A stretch of 64,000 bases of DNA from Streptomyces buecherae (GCF_014295035.1 NZ_CP060404.1:7232501-7296500); one strand, 5' to 3'. Positions 33,365 to 42,278 are shown, counted from the stretch's first letter. Numbers and translations: made by a program. Notes: generated by a model from the letters alone, not told the origin.

Positions 33365-33788
33365 CCCGCCCGCCCCCGCACACCCCTCGACCGCACCGAG
33401 CCCCGCCGCCGACCGCCCAGCCTCGCCCCGCGCGGTGCCTTGCCCCGCCATACCGTGCCCTGCCCCCGCCGTGCCGTGCCCTGCCCCGCCCGGCCTCGTC
33501 CGCCGTCTCTCGCCCCGCCTTCCTCCGCCTCGCCTCGCGGACCGCCATCGGGCGGGCCCCGCACGCCGATGGCACTCATGGCGCGGGACCCGTCGCCGGT
33601 CGGAGTCCGCCGCGCCGCGCTGCCGCGCCCCCGGTGCCCCGCCCCGCGCACCCGTCCGCGCCCGCCCGCGCCCCTGGGCGTGCCGCGGGCGCGCCGGACG
33701 CGTCGGTTGACGGGCGTGACGGGGTAGCCGTGTGAGGGGACGTATCGCCGCGCCCGAGTCCGTTCCCCCGACGAATGGAGTCCTGCCG
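33365..33788. other. C-rich low-complexity intergenic region
   Basis: No gene. The + strand at 33420-33560 is nearly all C, G and T with repeated GCCCCGCC and CCGTGCC words, a strong strand asymmetry. GGAG for the next gene is at the right end. Confidence 0.5.
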
Positions 33789-34892
33789 ATGACCGATCAG
33801 ACCGAGCGGTCCCGCACTGACGCCGGCCCCCGTGGCGCGGGCCGCCCGCACGCCGTGCGCCGCGCGCGCCCCGCGACGGGCCCGCGCCCGCTGCCGGCGC
33901 CCCGCCCGCTGGGTGAAGTGCGCCGTTGGCCCCGGACGTTCGCGCACCGGCTGACCGCGCCGCTGCCCGGCGTGCGCGCGCTGGCCAGACTCGCCCGCGA
34001 GGGGCTGCTGCGCCCCTCCGACCGGGCCCTGCACACCGTTCCGGAGCTGCCGTTCGCCCCCGGCCCGCTGCCGACGCCCGGGCCCGGCGCGGTGGCGGTC
34101 ACCTGGGCGGGGCACGCCAGTTGGGTGATCCGCGTCGGCGGGCTGACCGTGCTGACCGACCCGGTCTGGTCCCGAAAGATCCTGGGCACCCCGGCCCGGG
34201 TGACGCCGGTGGGGGTGCGCTGGGAGGACCTGCCGCGCGTGGACGCCGTCGTGATCAGCCACAACCACTACGACCACCTCGACGTGCCCACCCTCAAGCG
34301 GCTGCCGCGCGCCACCCACCTGCTGGTGCCGGCCGGGCTCGCCGCCTGGTGCCGCCGCCGGGGCTTCACCCGCGTGACGGAACTCGACTGGTGGGAGGCG
34401 GTCGAGCTGCCCGCCCCCGGTGGCGGCGCCGTCCGCTTCGACTTCGTGCCCGCTCACCACTGGAGCAAGCGCGGCCTGACCGACACCTGCCGCTCGCTGT
34501 GGGGCGGCTGGGTGATCACTGCCCCGCGGACGGTGGGGGAGGGGCCGGCGCACCGGGTCTACTTCGCCGGCGACACCGGCTACGGCCACTGGTTCGCCGA
34601 GATCGGCGACCGCTACCCCGGCATCGACCTGGCCCTGCTGCCGATCGGCGCGTACGAACCGCGCTGGATGCTGCGCCCGGTCCACACCGACCCCGAGGAG
34701 GCCGTGCGCGCGCTCGGCGACCTCGGGGCGCGCCGGATGGCGCCGATGCACTGGGCGACGTTCCTCCTCTCGGCCGAGCCACCGGTGGAACCCCTGCGCC
34801 GGGTGCGCGCCGCGTGGGAGGCGGCCGGGCGGGACCGCGAGGACCTGTGGGACCTGCCGGTGGGCGCCTCGCGCGTGCTGGAAGCGCCCTGA
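33789..34892 (+). CDS. MBL-fold metallohydrolase, NAPE-PLD/UlaG-like
   Basis: 367 residues from ATG at 33789 with GGAG upstream. After a basic, disordered N-terminus, the metallo-beta-lactamase domain begins at about 100: WAGHASWVIRVGGLTVLTDP, metal motif SHNHYDHLD, later HHWSKRGLTD, YFAGDTGYG, and the final H in APMHWATF. This set is that of N-acylphosphatidylethanolamine phospholipase D-like or UlaG-like enzymes. Substrate unknown. Stand-alone gene. Confidence 0.87.
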   Translation: MTDQTERSRTDAGPRGAGRPHAVRRARPATGPRPLPAPRPLGEVRRWPRTFAHRLTAPLPGVRALARLAREGLLRPSDRALHTVPELPFAPGPLPTPGPGAVAVTWAGHASWVIRVGGLTVLTDPVWSRKILGTPARVTPVGVRWEDLPRVDAVVISHNHYDHLDVPTLKRLPRATHLLVPAGLAAWCRRRGFTRVTELDWWEAVELPAPGGGAVRFDFVPAHHWSKRGLTDTCRSLWGGWVITAPRTVGEGPAHRVYFAGDTGYGHWFAEIGDRYPGIDLALLPIGAYEPRWMLRPVHTDPEEAVRALGDLGARRMAPMHWATFLLSAEPPVEPLRRVRAAWEAAGRDREDLWDLPVGASRVLEAP

Positions 34893-34983
34893 ACGACGCG
34901 CCTCCGACGCCCCGCCGACGTCCTGCCGCTCCCCGCCGGTGTCCCGACGCCCCGCTTCGCCGACCGGCCGTGGGCGCGGCCGG

Positions 34984-35553
34984 TCAGCCTCCCGTGGGCG
35001 GCGTCGCGCACCGGCGGCGGTGGTAGGCGAGGGCCAGGGCGATGGTGACGGGTCCCCAGAGGCTGGTCGGGGCGACGCAGACGGTCGCGAGCGTCTCCCA
35101 GGCGTCGTGGGAGTAGTCGACGGTGTCGACGACGCCGTACGCGGTGAGCCTGCGGCCGTCGCTGAGCGGCAGGTCGGTGAAGAGCGCGGTGAGGACCAGC
35201 CCGCCGACCACCGCCGGGACGACGGCCGCCAGCGGCCGGACGCGCCGGCCACCGATGAACGGCATCCAGCCGGGCGCCACCTCGCCCCACCCGCGCACCA
35301 GCCCGATGGCCAGGATCGCCGTCACCTCGGTGAGCACGCTGAGCCCGAGCACGTACGGGACGCTCACCCAGTACGGCGGCATGCCGACGTCCTGGATCTG
35401 CCCCATCTCGAAGTGCAGGGCGAAGGGCAGCCGCCACAGACACGACGGCAGCAGGAGCAGCGGAAGCGCGTACGCCAGGCGTATCGCCCAGCGCGGAGGC
35501 GGCCGTTCGGTGTCGCTGACGGGCGGGGGCAGGTGAAGGATCTTCAGGGACAT
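34984..35553 (-). CDS. Four-helix integral membrane protein
   Basis: 189 residues from ATG at 35553, with GAGGA seven bases before it. Hydrophobic segments: about 26-46 (AIRLAYALPLLLLPSCLWRL), 67-88 (SVPYVLGLSVLTEVTAILA), 104-124 (LAAVVPAVVGGLVLTALFT), and 150-178 (ETLATVCVAPTSLWGPVTIA). The family is not recognised; similar proteins are annotated as hypothetical membrane proteins of streptomycetes. No operon partner. Confidence 0.75.
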   Translation of the reverse strand: MSLKILHLPPPVSDTERPPPRWAIRLAYALPLLLLPSCLWRLPFALHFEMGQIQDVGMPPYWVSVPYVLGLSVLTEVTAILAIGLVRGWGEVAPGWMPFIGGRRVRPLAAVVPAVVGGLVLTALFTDLPLSDGRRLTAYGVVDTVDYSHDAWETLATVCVAPTSLWGPVTIALALAYHRRRCATPPTGG

Positions 35554-35728
35554 GGCGAGATCCTCGCGTGGTGGACCCACCTGGGGGATCAACCCGTAGG
35601 GCGGAACCCGTACCCCGGTTGAAGGAGAAGGGCCAGCGACCACAGGCTGACCCGACGGCGCCGGACCACCACCATCGGCGGGGCCACAGCGCCGAGACGG
35701 CACCGGCGCCCGCCCGTACGGTGGCCGG

Positions 35729-36241
35729 ATGACAGCGAACTTCACGGTCCTCCCGGCCACCCCGCGCGACGGCGACGCCATCGGTCAGATCCACGCCGCG
35801 TCCTGGCGCGCCGCCTACGCCGACTTCTTCTCCCCGGAGTTCTTCGCCGAGGCGCTGCGCCGGCGCCGCCACCGCTGGCAGGCCGTGCTCACCGAGCAGC
35901 CACGGAACACGTGCCTGCTCGCCACGGCGCACGGGCGGCCGTTGGCGTTCTCCTACTTCGGCCCCTCGTCACCGGAGCCGGGCGCGGTCGAGGTCCTCGG
36001 CTTCTACGGCCACCCGGACGGCTGGGGCACCGGCGTCGCGCGGGCCCTGATGGCCAGCACGCTGACCGCGATCCGGGAGCGGGGCGCGCGCCACATCCAC
36101 CTGTGGACGCTGCGGGACACGCCCCGGTCGCGCCGCTTCTACGCCAGGCACGGCTTCACCGAGTCGAGCGTCGTCCGCGACTTCGACTACGGGGACGGCA
36201 ACCCGCTCCCACAGGTCGAGTACGCCCTGACCGTCGACTGA
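35729..36241 (+). CDS. GNAT acetyltransferase
   Basis: 170 residues. The fold runs FTVLPATPRDGDAIGQIHAA, ACTYFGPSSPEPG-like middle strand (FSYFGPSSPEPGAVEVLGF), the acetyl-CoA loop HPDGWGTGVARALM, and the terminal RRFYARHGFTESSVV. Substrate unknown. Isolated gene between two terminator-less intergenic regions. Confidence 0.85.
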   Translation: MTANFTVLPATPRDGDAIGQIHAASWRAAYADFFSPEFFAEALRRRRHRWQAVLTEQPRNTCLLATAHGRPLAFSYFGPSSPEPGAVEVLGFYGHPDGWGTGVARALMASTLTAIRERGARHIHLWTLRDTPRSRRFYARHGFTESSVVRDFDYGDGNPLPQVEYALTVD

Positions 36242-36533
36242 CCCACGGTCGCCACGACCCCACGCGACGGGTGCCCCTCGCGGACAGCACCACCCACCCA
36301 GGCCCGTGGTCCCGCCCTCCTCCCGCGAGTTGGGACCCTCATCCCAGCGGCGTAGCCACGGCCGGGACTTGGGGCCCTCGTGCCCACGGTCGATGTGCTC
36401 GGCGGCGGCTCCTCCCTAGCCTCCTCGTACGCGACCGTCGCACCGCCGCCGCCCCGAGCGGGGCCCGCACGCGCCGCACCGACCTGTTCCGTGTTTCCCG
36501 CGCCCGACAGGGCGCGACCAGGAGGTTCCCCCC

Positions 36534-37745
36534 GTGACCACGCGCCACCGTCCGCCGCGCACCCACCCCCGCCCGGCCGGCTTCCGCTCGGCACACCCGC
36601 GCCCGTTCCGCTCGCGGCGCGTCGTCGCCGTGGTCGGAACGCTCGCCGCGGCCCTGGCCGTCGGCGGCACGCTGCCCACGCCGGCCGCCGCCGACCGCAG
36701 CTCCCGGGACGTCGTACGCCAGGGCCTCGAACGCCTGGTCCGCGACGACAAGTACCCAGCCGCGCTGGCCGCCACCACGCGCCCCGACGGTCGGGTGCGG
36801 GACTACGCGGTCGGCGTCGCCGACCTGCGGACCGGGGCCAGGGCGCCGCTCGACGGCCGGGTGCGGGCGGGGAGCAACACCAAGGCGTTCACCGCGACGG
36901 TCGTCCTCCAGTTGGTCGGCGAGGGGAAGGTCTCGCTGGACGCCCCCGTCGAGACGTACCTGCCCCGCCTGGTGCGCGGCGACGGCATCGACGGCCGCCG
37001 GATCACGGTCCGCCAACTCCTCCAGCACACCAGCGGGTTGCCGGACTACGTCCCGTACATCGACGACCTCACCGGCAAGGGGCGCCACACCTACGTCCAG
37101 CCCCGCACCACGCTCGACCTGGGGCTCGCGCACAAGGCGCTGTTCGCGCCCGGGAAGGGGTGGGCGTACAGCAACACCAACTACACGCTCGCCGGCCTGA
37201 TCATCGAGAAGGTCACCGGGCGGCCCCTGGCCGAGCAGATCACCCGCCGGATCATCGACCGCGTCGGGCTGCGCGGCACCTACTTCCCCGGCGTCGGCGA
37301 CGAGCGCATTCACGGCGCCCACCCCCGGGGGTACTTCGCCGAGCGGCCCGGGGCGCCGCTGGAGGACATCACGACGATGGACCCCTCCTGGGGCTGGGCC
37401 GCGGGGCAGCTCATCTCCACCCCGTCCGACCTGAACCGGTTCTACAAGGCCCTGTTCGGCGGCGCGTTGCTGGCCCCGGCGCAACTCGCCCAACTGCGCA
37501 CCACCGTCTCCACCGACGGCAAGCTGTGGCCCGGCGCCCGGTACGGGCTCGGGGTGATCAGCTCGCCGCTGAGCTGCGGGGGCCTGGCGTGGGGGCACGG
37601 CGGCGACATCCCCGGATACCAGACCAGCGGCGGCGTGACGGACGACGGCCGCGCCGTGTCGATCGCCGTCACCGCCGACACGCCCACGGTGGCACAGGGC
37701 CCCGACGACGTCCGGGCCCTGGTGGACACGGTGCTGTGCCGATGA
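36534..37745 (+). CDS. Secreted serine hydrolase (beta-lactamase / D-Ala carboxypeptidase family)
   Basis: 403 residues from GTG, with AGGAGG nine bases upstream. Residues 1-53 form a long signal peptide (twin-arginine-like RSRRVVAVVG, cleavage near PAAA). The active-site set is complete: SNTK (Ser114, Lys117), YSN (Tyr212-Asn214) and HGG (355-357). The family (class C beta-lactamase, DD-peptidase, EstB-type esterase) acts outside the membrane; a role in peptidoglycan or beta-lactam is likely but not certain. A paralogue without the catalytic residues follows 296 bases downstream. Confidence 0.9.
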   Translation: MTTRHRPPRTHPRPAGFRSAHPRPFRSRRVVAVVGTLAAALAVGGTLPTPAAADRSSRDVVRQGLERLVRDDKYPAALAATTRPDGRVRDYAVGVADLRTGARAPLDGRVRAGSNTKAFTATVVLQLVGEGKVSLDAPVETYLPRLVRGDGIDGRRITVRQLLQHTSGLPDYVPYIDDLTGKGRHTYVQPRTTLDLGLAHKALFAPGKGWAYSNTNYTLAGLIIEKVTGRPLAEQITRRIIDRVGLRGTYFPGVGDERIHGAHPRGYFAERPGAPLEDITTMDPSWGWAAGQLISTPSDLNRFYKALFGGALLAPAQLAQLRTTVSTDGKLWPGARYGLGVISSPLSCGGLAWGHGGDIPGYQTSGGVTDDGRAVSIAVTADTPTVAQGPDDVRALVDTVLCR

Positions 37746-37793
37746 AGGGCCGTCAGGAACGGTAGCGCGGGCCGACGGGCGCGCCAGGCGGCG

Positions 37794-37826
37794 TACGGCT
37801 CACGGGCTCAACTCCCGTGAGCCGTA
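37794..37826. terminator. 13-bp perfect stem hairpin
   Basis: TACGGCTCACGGG-CTCAACT-CCCGTGAGCCGTA, about 50 bases beyond the serine hydrolase stop. It separates that gene from its downstream paralogue. Confidence 0.7.
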
Positions 37827-38041
37827 GGGCCGTTGTGGGACCTCGGACAGCCGCCGGTCCGCGCGCCGGGCCAAAAACCCGGCGGCGTTCGCGTCCGCCC
37901 CCGGGCAGGATGGGAGGGTCCTGCCCGCCCGGGCGCCGGGGACGCGGCGAGCGGCTGACGGCGCGGGGGCGGCGGGACCGACCGAAGCACAGGCCGGAGC
38001 CGCCCGTCGGGGGCGTGCGCCGGCGCTGAAGAGGGGGACCG

Positions 38042-39280
38042 GTGGGGGGCACGACGGGGGCGCGTGGACGCGGCGGGTGGGCGTCAAGGCGGGTGCGGCT
38101 GGGCGTGGGTCTGGGTGTGGTGGTGGCGGTCGCGGCGGGAGCGGTGGCCACGGCCACCGGCACGGCGCCGGACCGCTCCCCCGTGGACCGGCGCGAGTTG
38201 CGGCGGGACACCAACGCGGTGCGCGTGGCCGGCGCCACCGGGGTGGTGGCGGAGGTGCGGACCCCGGACGGCCGGGCGCGCGCCCGCGCGGGCGACGGGA
38301 ACGTGGCCACGCGGCGGCCGGTGCCGTGGCGCGCGCACTACCGCGTCGGCGGCGTCGGCCGGCCGTTCGCGTCCGTGGTCGCGCTCCAACTCGTCGGCGA
38401 GGGCAGGCTGCGGCTGGCCGACCCGGTGGAGCGGGTGCTGCCCGGCGTGGTGACCGGCCACGGCAACGACGGCACCCGGATCACGGTGGCCGACCTGCTG
38501 CGGCACACCAGCGGGCTCGCCGACTACGCCGACCACCTGCCGGGGGCCCGCGAACTCACCCCCCGCGCGTTCGAGGCCAGGCGCTTCACCGCGTACGAGC
38601 CGGTGGAGCTGGTGCGCCTCGCGACGGCGCGCGGGCCGAGGTGGCAGCCCGATCCCAGCGCGCCGGTGGCGACCAAGCGCTGGGGCTACTCCCGCACCAA
38701 CGACCTGCTCGTGGACCTGGTCATCGAGAAGGTCACGGGCCGTCCGGTCGCGCGGGAGATCCACGACCGGGTGATCGCCAGGCTCGGGCTGCGGCACACG
38801 TCCACGGCCGGCACGTCCGCGTACCTGCCGCGGCCGGCGGCCACCGGTTACACCCGCTTCCCGGGGACCGACCAGCTCACCGACACCTCGGTGTTCGTGC
38901 CGCTGCCGGACACCTCCGTCATCAGCACCACCGGCGACGTCGCGGAGTTCTTCCGCGCGCTCTTCGACGGGCGGCTGCTCGGCGACGCGGAGCGGGCCCG
39001 GCTGCGGGAGACCACGGCCGCGCGGGACGGGTGGGGCGGCGAGTCCGGCGTCCGGTTCGGGCTCGGCGTGTACTGGCGGCCGGTCGCCGGGTGCGACGCG
39101 GGCGTCTGGTACCACGGCGGCTCCTCGCCCGGCCACGTCGCGGCGGCCGGCGCCACCGACGACGGCCGGCGCGCGGTCGCCACCGCCGTGACCACCTGGC
39201 GCCCCGGCTCGGCCCAGCAACGACGCCAGGACGAGGCGACGTCGCGCCTGGTGGACCACGCGCTGTGTGACGCCCGCTAG
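38042..39280 (+). CDS. Serine-hydrolase paralogue lacking catalytic Ser and Lys
   Basis: 412 residues from GTG after GAGGGGG. It is collinear with its neighbour at 36534 (shared VALQLVGEGRLRLADPVE, LLRHTSGLADY, VIEKVTGRPVA, HGGSSPGH). The SxxK motif is replaced: RAGSNTKAF in the neighbour is RVGGVGRPF here (Gly104, Arg107), and YSN is YSR (216-218). HGG is kept. The N-terminus has a hydrophobic segment (about 20-40), so it is exported or membrane-anchored. It cannot work as a serine acyl enzyme; likely a pseudoenzyme that binds substrate, or a regulator of the active copy. The reading frame is intact with normal codon use, so it is not a decaying gene. Confidence 0.85.
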   Translation: MGGTTGARGRGGWASRRVRLGVGLGVVVAVAAGAVATATGTAPDRSPVDRRELRRDTNAVRVAGATGVVAEVRTPDGRARARAGDGNVATRRPVPWRAHYRVGGVGRPFASVVALQLVGEGRLRLADPVERVLPGVVTGHGNDGTRITVADLLRHTSGLADYADHLPGARELTPRAFEARRFTAYEPVELVRLATARGPRWQPDPSAPVATKRWGYSRTNDLLVDLVIEKVTGRPVAREIHDRVIARLGLRHTSTAGTSAYLPRPAATGYTRFPGTDQLTDTSVFVPLPDTSVISTTGDVAEFFRALFDGRLLGDAERARLRETTAARDGWGGESGVRFGLGVYWRPVAGCDAGVWYHGGSSPGHVAAAGATDDGRRAVATAVTTWRPGSAQQRRQDEATSRLVDHALCDAR

Positions 39281-39331
39281 GCCGGCGCGCGGCCGGCGCC
39301 CGTGACCCGGGCCCCCGGCTGCGCGCCGGCC
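39280..39331. terminator. GC-rich inverted repeat between convergent genes
   Basis: GGCCGGCGCG (39280-39289) pairs with CGCGCCGGCC (39322-39331), starting at the last base of the upstream stop codon. Very GC-rich, so chance cannot be excluded. Confidence 0.35.
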
Positions 39332-39356
39332 CCGGGCCGGCCCGCGCCGCGCGCCG

Positions 39357-40238
39357 TCAGCTCCGGGCCGTCGGCAGCGCCCGGGCCAGGAAGTCCCGGA
39401 TGTGGCCGACCGCGGTCGACAGGTGGCTCTCCAGCAGGAAGTGGCCGCCGCCGGGCACCAGGTGGATCTCGGCGTCGGGCAGGTCCCGCGCGAAGGCGCG
39501 CGCGCCGGCCGGGGCGAAGATGAGGTCCTCGGCTCCCCAGACGGCCAGCAGCGGGACGCGGCTGTCCCGGAAGTACGCGTGCAACCGCGGGTAGAGCGGC
39601 CGGTTGGTGGCGTAGTCGCGGAACAGGGCGAGTTGGACCAGGTCGTTGCCGGGGCGGCTGACGTCGCGGTGGTCGGCCGTCCAGGTGTCGGGGTCGACGC
39701 GCTCGGGGTGGTCGACGCCGTGCAGGTACTGCCAGCGGATGGCCTCCAGGTCGAGGGCGGTACGGACCGCGGGCTCCGTCGCCGGCCCCGGGTCCTCGGC
39801 GTACGCCCACAGGGGCGCCCAGAACTCGGGGACGAACCCGTCCTCGTAGGCATTGCCGCTCTGGGAGATCACCGCGGTGACCGCCGCCGGGTCGCGCAGC
39901 GCGAGCCGCCAGCCGATGGGGGCGCCGTAGTCCTGCACGTACATCGCGTACCGGGAGACGCCCAGCTCGGCCAGGAGCGCCTCGGTGATGTCGGTGAGCG
40001 CGTCGAACGTGTACGGGAAGGCGTCGGCGGGCGGGGCGTCGGAGTGGCCGAAGCCGAGGTGGTCGGGGGCGATGACGCGGTACCGGTCGGCGAGCGGCGG
40101 AATCAGCCGGCGGAACATGCGCGAGTTGGTGGGGAAGCCGTGCAGGAGCACGAGGGTCGGCGCGTCGCGGGGACCGGCCTCCCGGTAGAAGACGCGGTGC
40201 CCGCGCACGGTGGCGTACTGATGACGAACGTCCGTCAT
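39357..40238 (-). CDS. Alpha/beta hydrolase, epoxide-hydrolase / haloalkane-dehalogenase-like
   Basis: 293 residues. Core motifs: HGFPTNSRMFR with the oxyanion HGFP, then VQDYGAPIGWRLA with Asp as nucleophile (QDYG, typical of epoxide hydrolases), the acid in AEDLIFA and His in PGGGHFLLE. The Ser-type GxSxG is absent, in agreement with an Asp nucleophile. Soluble. It is divergent from a CGNR regulator; both genes carry the same AAGAGGGTTAG element next to the start, so the regulator probably controls it. Confidence 0.9.
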   Translation of the reverse strand: MTDVRHQYATVRGHRVFYREAGPRDAPTLVLLHGFPTNSRMFRRLIPPLADRYRVIAPDHLGFGHSDAPPADAFPYTFDALTDITEALLAELGVSRYAMYVQDYGAPIGWRLALRDPAAVTAVISQSGNAYEDGFVPEFWAPLWAYAEDPGPATEPAVRTALDLEAIRWQYLHGVDHPERVDPDTWTADHRDVSRPGNDLVQLALFRDYATNRPLYPRLHAYFRDSRVPLLAVWGAEDLIFAPAGARAFARDLPDAEIHLVPGGGHFLLESHLSTAVGHIRDFLARALPTARS

Positions 40239-40240
40239 GA

Positions 40241-40327
40241 CTAACCCTCTTAAGTCGCTGTGGTGGTTATCGGCGCCCTCAGTGGACCCGATGCGAGGTA
40301 ACCTGTCAAGTGCGTGAAGAGGGTTAG
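40241..40327. promoter_or_regulatory. Mirror-image AAGAGGGTTAG elements at both ends of the divergent region
   Basis: CTAACCCTCTT (40241-40251) and AAGAGGGTTAG (40317-40327) are perfect inverse copies, each ending 2-3 bases before a start codon, so each serves as Shine-Dalgarno (AGAGGG) for its gene. The same 11 bases twice suggest a protein operator as well. A minus-strand TTGACA lies at 40304-40309. Confidence 0.6.
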
Positions 40328-40330
40328 GTG

Positions 40331-40849
40331 ATGGGGTGGTCGGAGATGATCGACGAAACGGCGCTGCTCGCGGCGCTGAACAGCACGCCCGTACGGGACG
40401 GCCGGCCGCGGGACCTGTGGGCCGATGACGCCGCGCTGCGGCAGTGGGCGCACGAACACGGCGGCCGGGGCGACGCGCGGGCGCTCGACTGGCTACGGGC
40501 GGCGCGGGACGCCCTCCAGACCGCCACCCGCGACGCGGTGCCCGAGCCCGAACTGCGGCGGCTGCTCGCCGAGGTCCGCCAACTGCCCGAGGTCGACGGG
40601 GCGGAGTTGCGCTGGCGCCTCACGGCACCGCCCGAGCGGTTGCTCGCGGTGGAACTGGTGCTCGCCTGGTACGACGTGCGACAGCGCCGGCCCGGCCGGC
40701 TGCGCCCGTGCGGCAACGACGAGTGCCGCCTCTTCCTCCTCGACCACAGCCGCGCCAACACCGCCCGCTGGTGCTCGATGAAGACCTGCGGCAACCGCCT
40801 CAAGGCCCGCCGCCACCAGGAGCGCGCCCGCCAGAACCCCACGCCCTGA
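40331..40849 (+). CDS. CGNR zinc-finger (ABATE-type) regulator
   Basis: 172 residues from ATG at 40331 (GTG 40328 is too close to the ribosome site). The N-terminal ~125 residues are the ABATE ligand-binding region (ALLAALNSTPVRDGRPRDLW, ADWLRAARDAL-like helices). The C-terminal CGNR zinc finger has CGNDECRLFLLDHS and WCSMKTCGNRLKARRH with four Cys. Such proteins are putative stress-responsive transcription regulators, often next to hydrolases or transporters. Here it is divergent from the epoxide-hydrolase-like gene, sharing mirrored promoter elements. Confidence 0.9.
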   Translation: MGWSEMIDETALLAALNSTPVRDGRPRDLWADDAALRQWAHEHGGRGDARALDWLRAARDALQTATRDAVPEPELRRLLAEVRQLPEVDGAELRWRLTAPPERLLAVELVLAWYDVRQRRPGRLRPCGNDECRLFLLDHSRANTARWCSMKTCGNRLKARRHQERARQNPTP

Positions 40850-40850
40850 C

Positions 40851-40876
40851 GGGCGCGCGCCCGACTGGGGCGCGCC
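40851..40876. terminator. Hairpin between CGNR and DedA genes
   Basis: GGCGCGC (40852-40858) pairs with GCGCGCC (40870-40876); the first arm overlaps palindrome GGGCGCGCGCCC (40851-40862). The gap of 29 bases between the convergent genes is filled by it. Confidence 0.45.
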
Positions 40877-40878
40877 GG

Positions 40879-41499
40879 CTACCCGGCCGGTGACCTGCGC
40901 AGTCGGCGCCAGATCGCGGGCGCCACGGTGACCACGAGGGCCAGCCCGACCGCCGCGGCCACGCCCTCCCACGGCTCGGCGAACAGCGAGCCGCCCAGCA
41001 GGCCGATCAACTGGTAGGTGACGGCCCAGGCCAGCGCCGCGGGGGCGGCGCCGCGCGCGAACTGGCGCAGCGGCACGTACGAGAGCAGGCAGGCGAGCAT
41101 CACCGGAATCCGGCCCGCCGGCAGCAGCCGGGACAGCACGAGGACGGCGATGCCGTGCTCGTCCAACCTGGTGCGCGCCTGCTCAAGCCGCTCCGGCGCC
41201 GCCCGTTCGCGCAGCCGCCCCAGCCACAGCGAGCCGTTCTTGGAGCGCACCCCGCGCTGGCCGAGCCAGTACAGCGCCAGGTCGCCGAGGAAGGCGGCCA
41301 GCGAGGCGATGGCGAAGACGATCAGCAGCGCCAGCGGCGAGGTCTGGTGTATCGCCACCACGGCGGCGGAACTGACCACCGCGCCCGTGGGCACCACCGG
41401 CACCAGCGAGCCCACGACCACGAGCAGGAACAGCGAGGGGTAACCGGCGGCCTGCTGGGTGGACTCGGGCGGTACGGCGCGGGCTAGTTCGGCGATCAC
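40879..41499 (-). CDS. DedA/VTT-domain membrane protein
   Basis: 206 residues with several hydrophobic segments (about 22-45, 53-77, 125-145, 155-195). The DedA/SNARE-associated core is visible: FLGDLALYWLGQRG and the functional LSRLLPAGRIPVMLACLLSY (the R-x3-P motif). The family includes undecaprenyl-phosphate and phosphatidylethanolamine flippases. The start codon overlaps the stop of the MBL gene upstream (ATGA), so they are co-transcribed. Confidence 0.88.
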   Translation of the reverse strand: MIAELARAVPPESTQQAAGYPSLFLLVVVGSLVPVVPTGAVVSSAAVVAIHQTSPLALLIVFAIASLAAFLGDLALYWLGQRGVRSKNGSLWLGRLRERAAPERLEQARTRLDEHGIAVLVLSRLLPAGRIPVMLACLLSYVPLRQFARGAAPAALAWAVTYQLIGLLGGSLFAEPWEGVAAAVGLALVVTVAPAIWRRLRRSPAG

Positions 41500-42278
41500 C
41501 GAGCGGCCTCCAGGCGCACGCTCTCGCCGTGGTACAGCCGGTGCACCGCCGACTGGGGCGCCAGGTGGGCCGCGTGCCGTACGAACTCGTCGCCCGGCGC
41601 GTGGAACTCGTGCGGCCGGACGGCGTCGAGGCCGATCGGCCAGAACGTGCCGTAGTGCACCGGCACCGCGCTGCGCGCCCCGAGCCGCTCCAGGGCCCGC
41701 GCCGCGCGCCGCGCGTCCAGGTGCCCCGGGCCCAGGTAGGGGCCCCAGCCGCCGACCGGCAGCAGCGCCACGTCACACGGCCCGACCACGGTGGGCATCT
41801 CGTCGAAGAGGCCGGTGTCGCCGGCGAAGTACGTGGTGGCCGCGCCGCGCAGGACGTAACCGAGCGCGGGCGCCCGGTGCCGCCCGTACGGCAGCCGCCG
41901 CCCGTCGTGCGCGGCGGGCACGGCCCGCACCCGCACCTCGCCGACCGTGACCTCGTCGCCGGGCAGCACCTCGGTGACGCGCAGGGCCCGCGCGCTGGCC
42001 ACCCGGCGCAGCGCCGGCACGGCCACGCCCGCGCCGCGCGGCACGATCAGCCGGGTGCCGGGCGCGAGGCGCGCGAGCGAGCCGGGGTGCAGGTGGTCGG
42101 CGTGCAGGTGGGAGACGAGCGCGAGGTCGGCGACCAGCGCGCTGTCCGGCGGCACGGGGCCGCGCCGCCGCCGCAGGTGGGCCAGGCGCTGGACGAGCAG
42201 CGGATCGGTGAGGACGCGGACTCCGGAGTCCACCACCGTCGCGGTGGCATGTCCCCACCAGGTGATCTCCACCGACAC
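41496..42278 (-). CDS. MBL-fold metallohydrolase
   Basis: 260 residues from GTG, GGGAGA upstream. Motifs: WWGHATATVVDSGVRVLTDP, metal centre SHLHADHLH, YFAGDTGLFDEMP and PVHYGTFWP. It is a UlaG-like MBL hydrolase, related in plan to the protein at 33789. Translationally coupled to DedA downstream (ATGA overlap), which hints at a joint role in lipid or phosphate-ester handling (inference). Confidence 0.87.
   Translation of the reverse strand: MSVEITWWGHATATVVDSGVRVLTDPLLVQRLAHLRRRRGPVPPDSALVADLALVSHLHADHLHPGSLARLAPGTRLIVPRGAGVAVPALRRVASARALRVTEVLPGDEVTVGEVRVRAVPAAHDGRRLPYGRHRAPALGYVLRGAATTYFAGDTGLFDEMPTVVGPCDVALLPVGGWGPYLGPGHLDARRAARALERLGARSAVPVHYGTFWPIGLDAVRPHEFHAPGDEFVRHAAHLAPQSAVHRLYHGESVRLEAAR

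Noticed and set aside
30902..33451. 849-codon minus-strand frame
   Set aside because: Antisense to the aminotransferase-like and GAF-ANTAR genes; low-complexity Gly/Arg sequence, no domain.
33420..33560. C-rich repeats as a regulatory array
   Set aside because: Words GCCCCGCC and CCGTGCC have no fixed period or symmetry; most simply low-complexity intergenic sequence.
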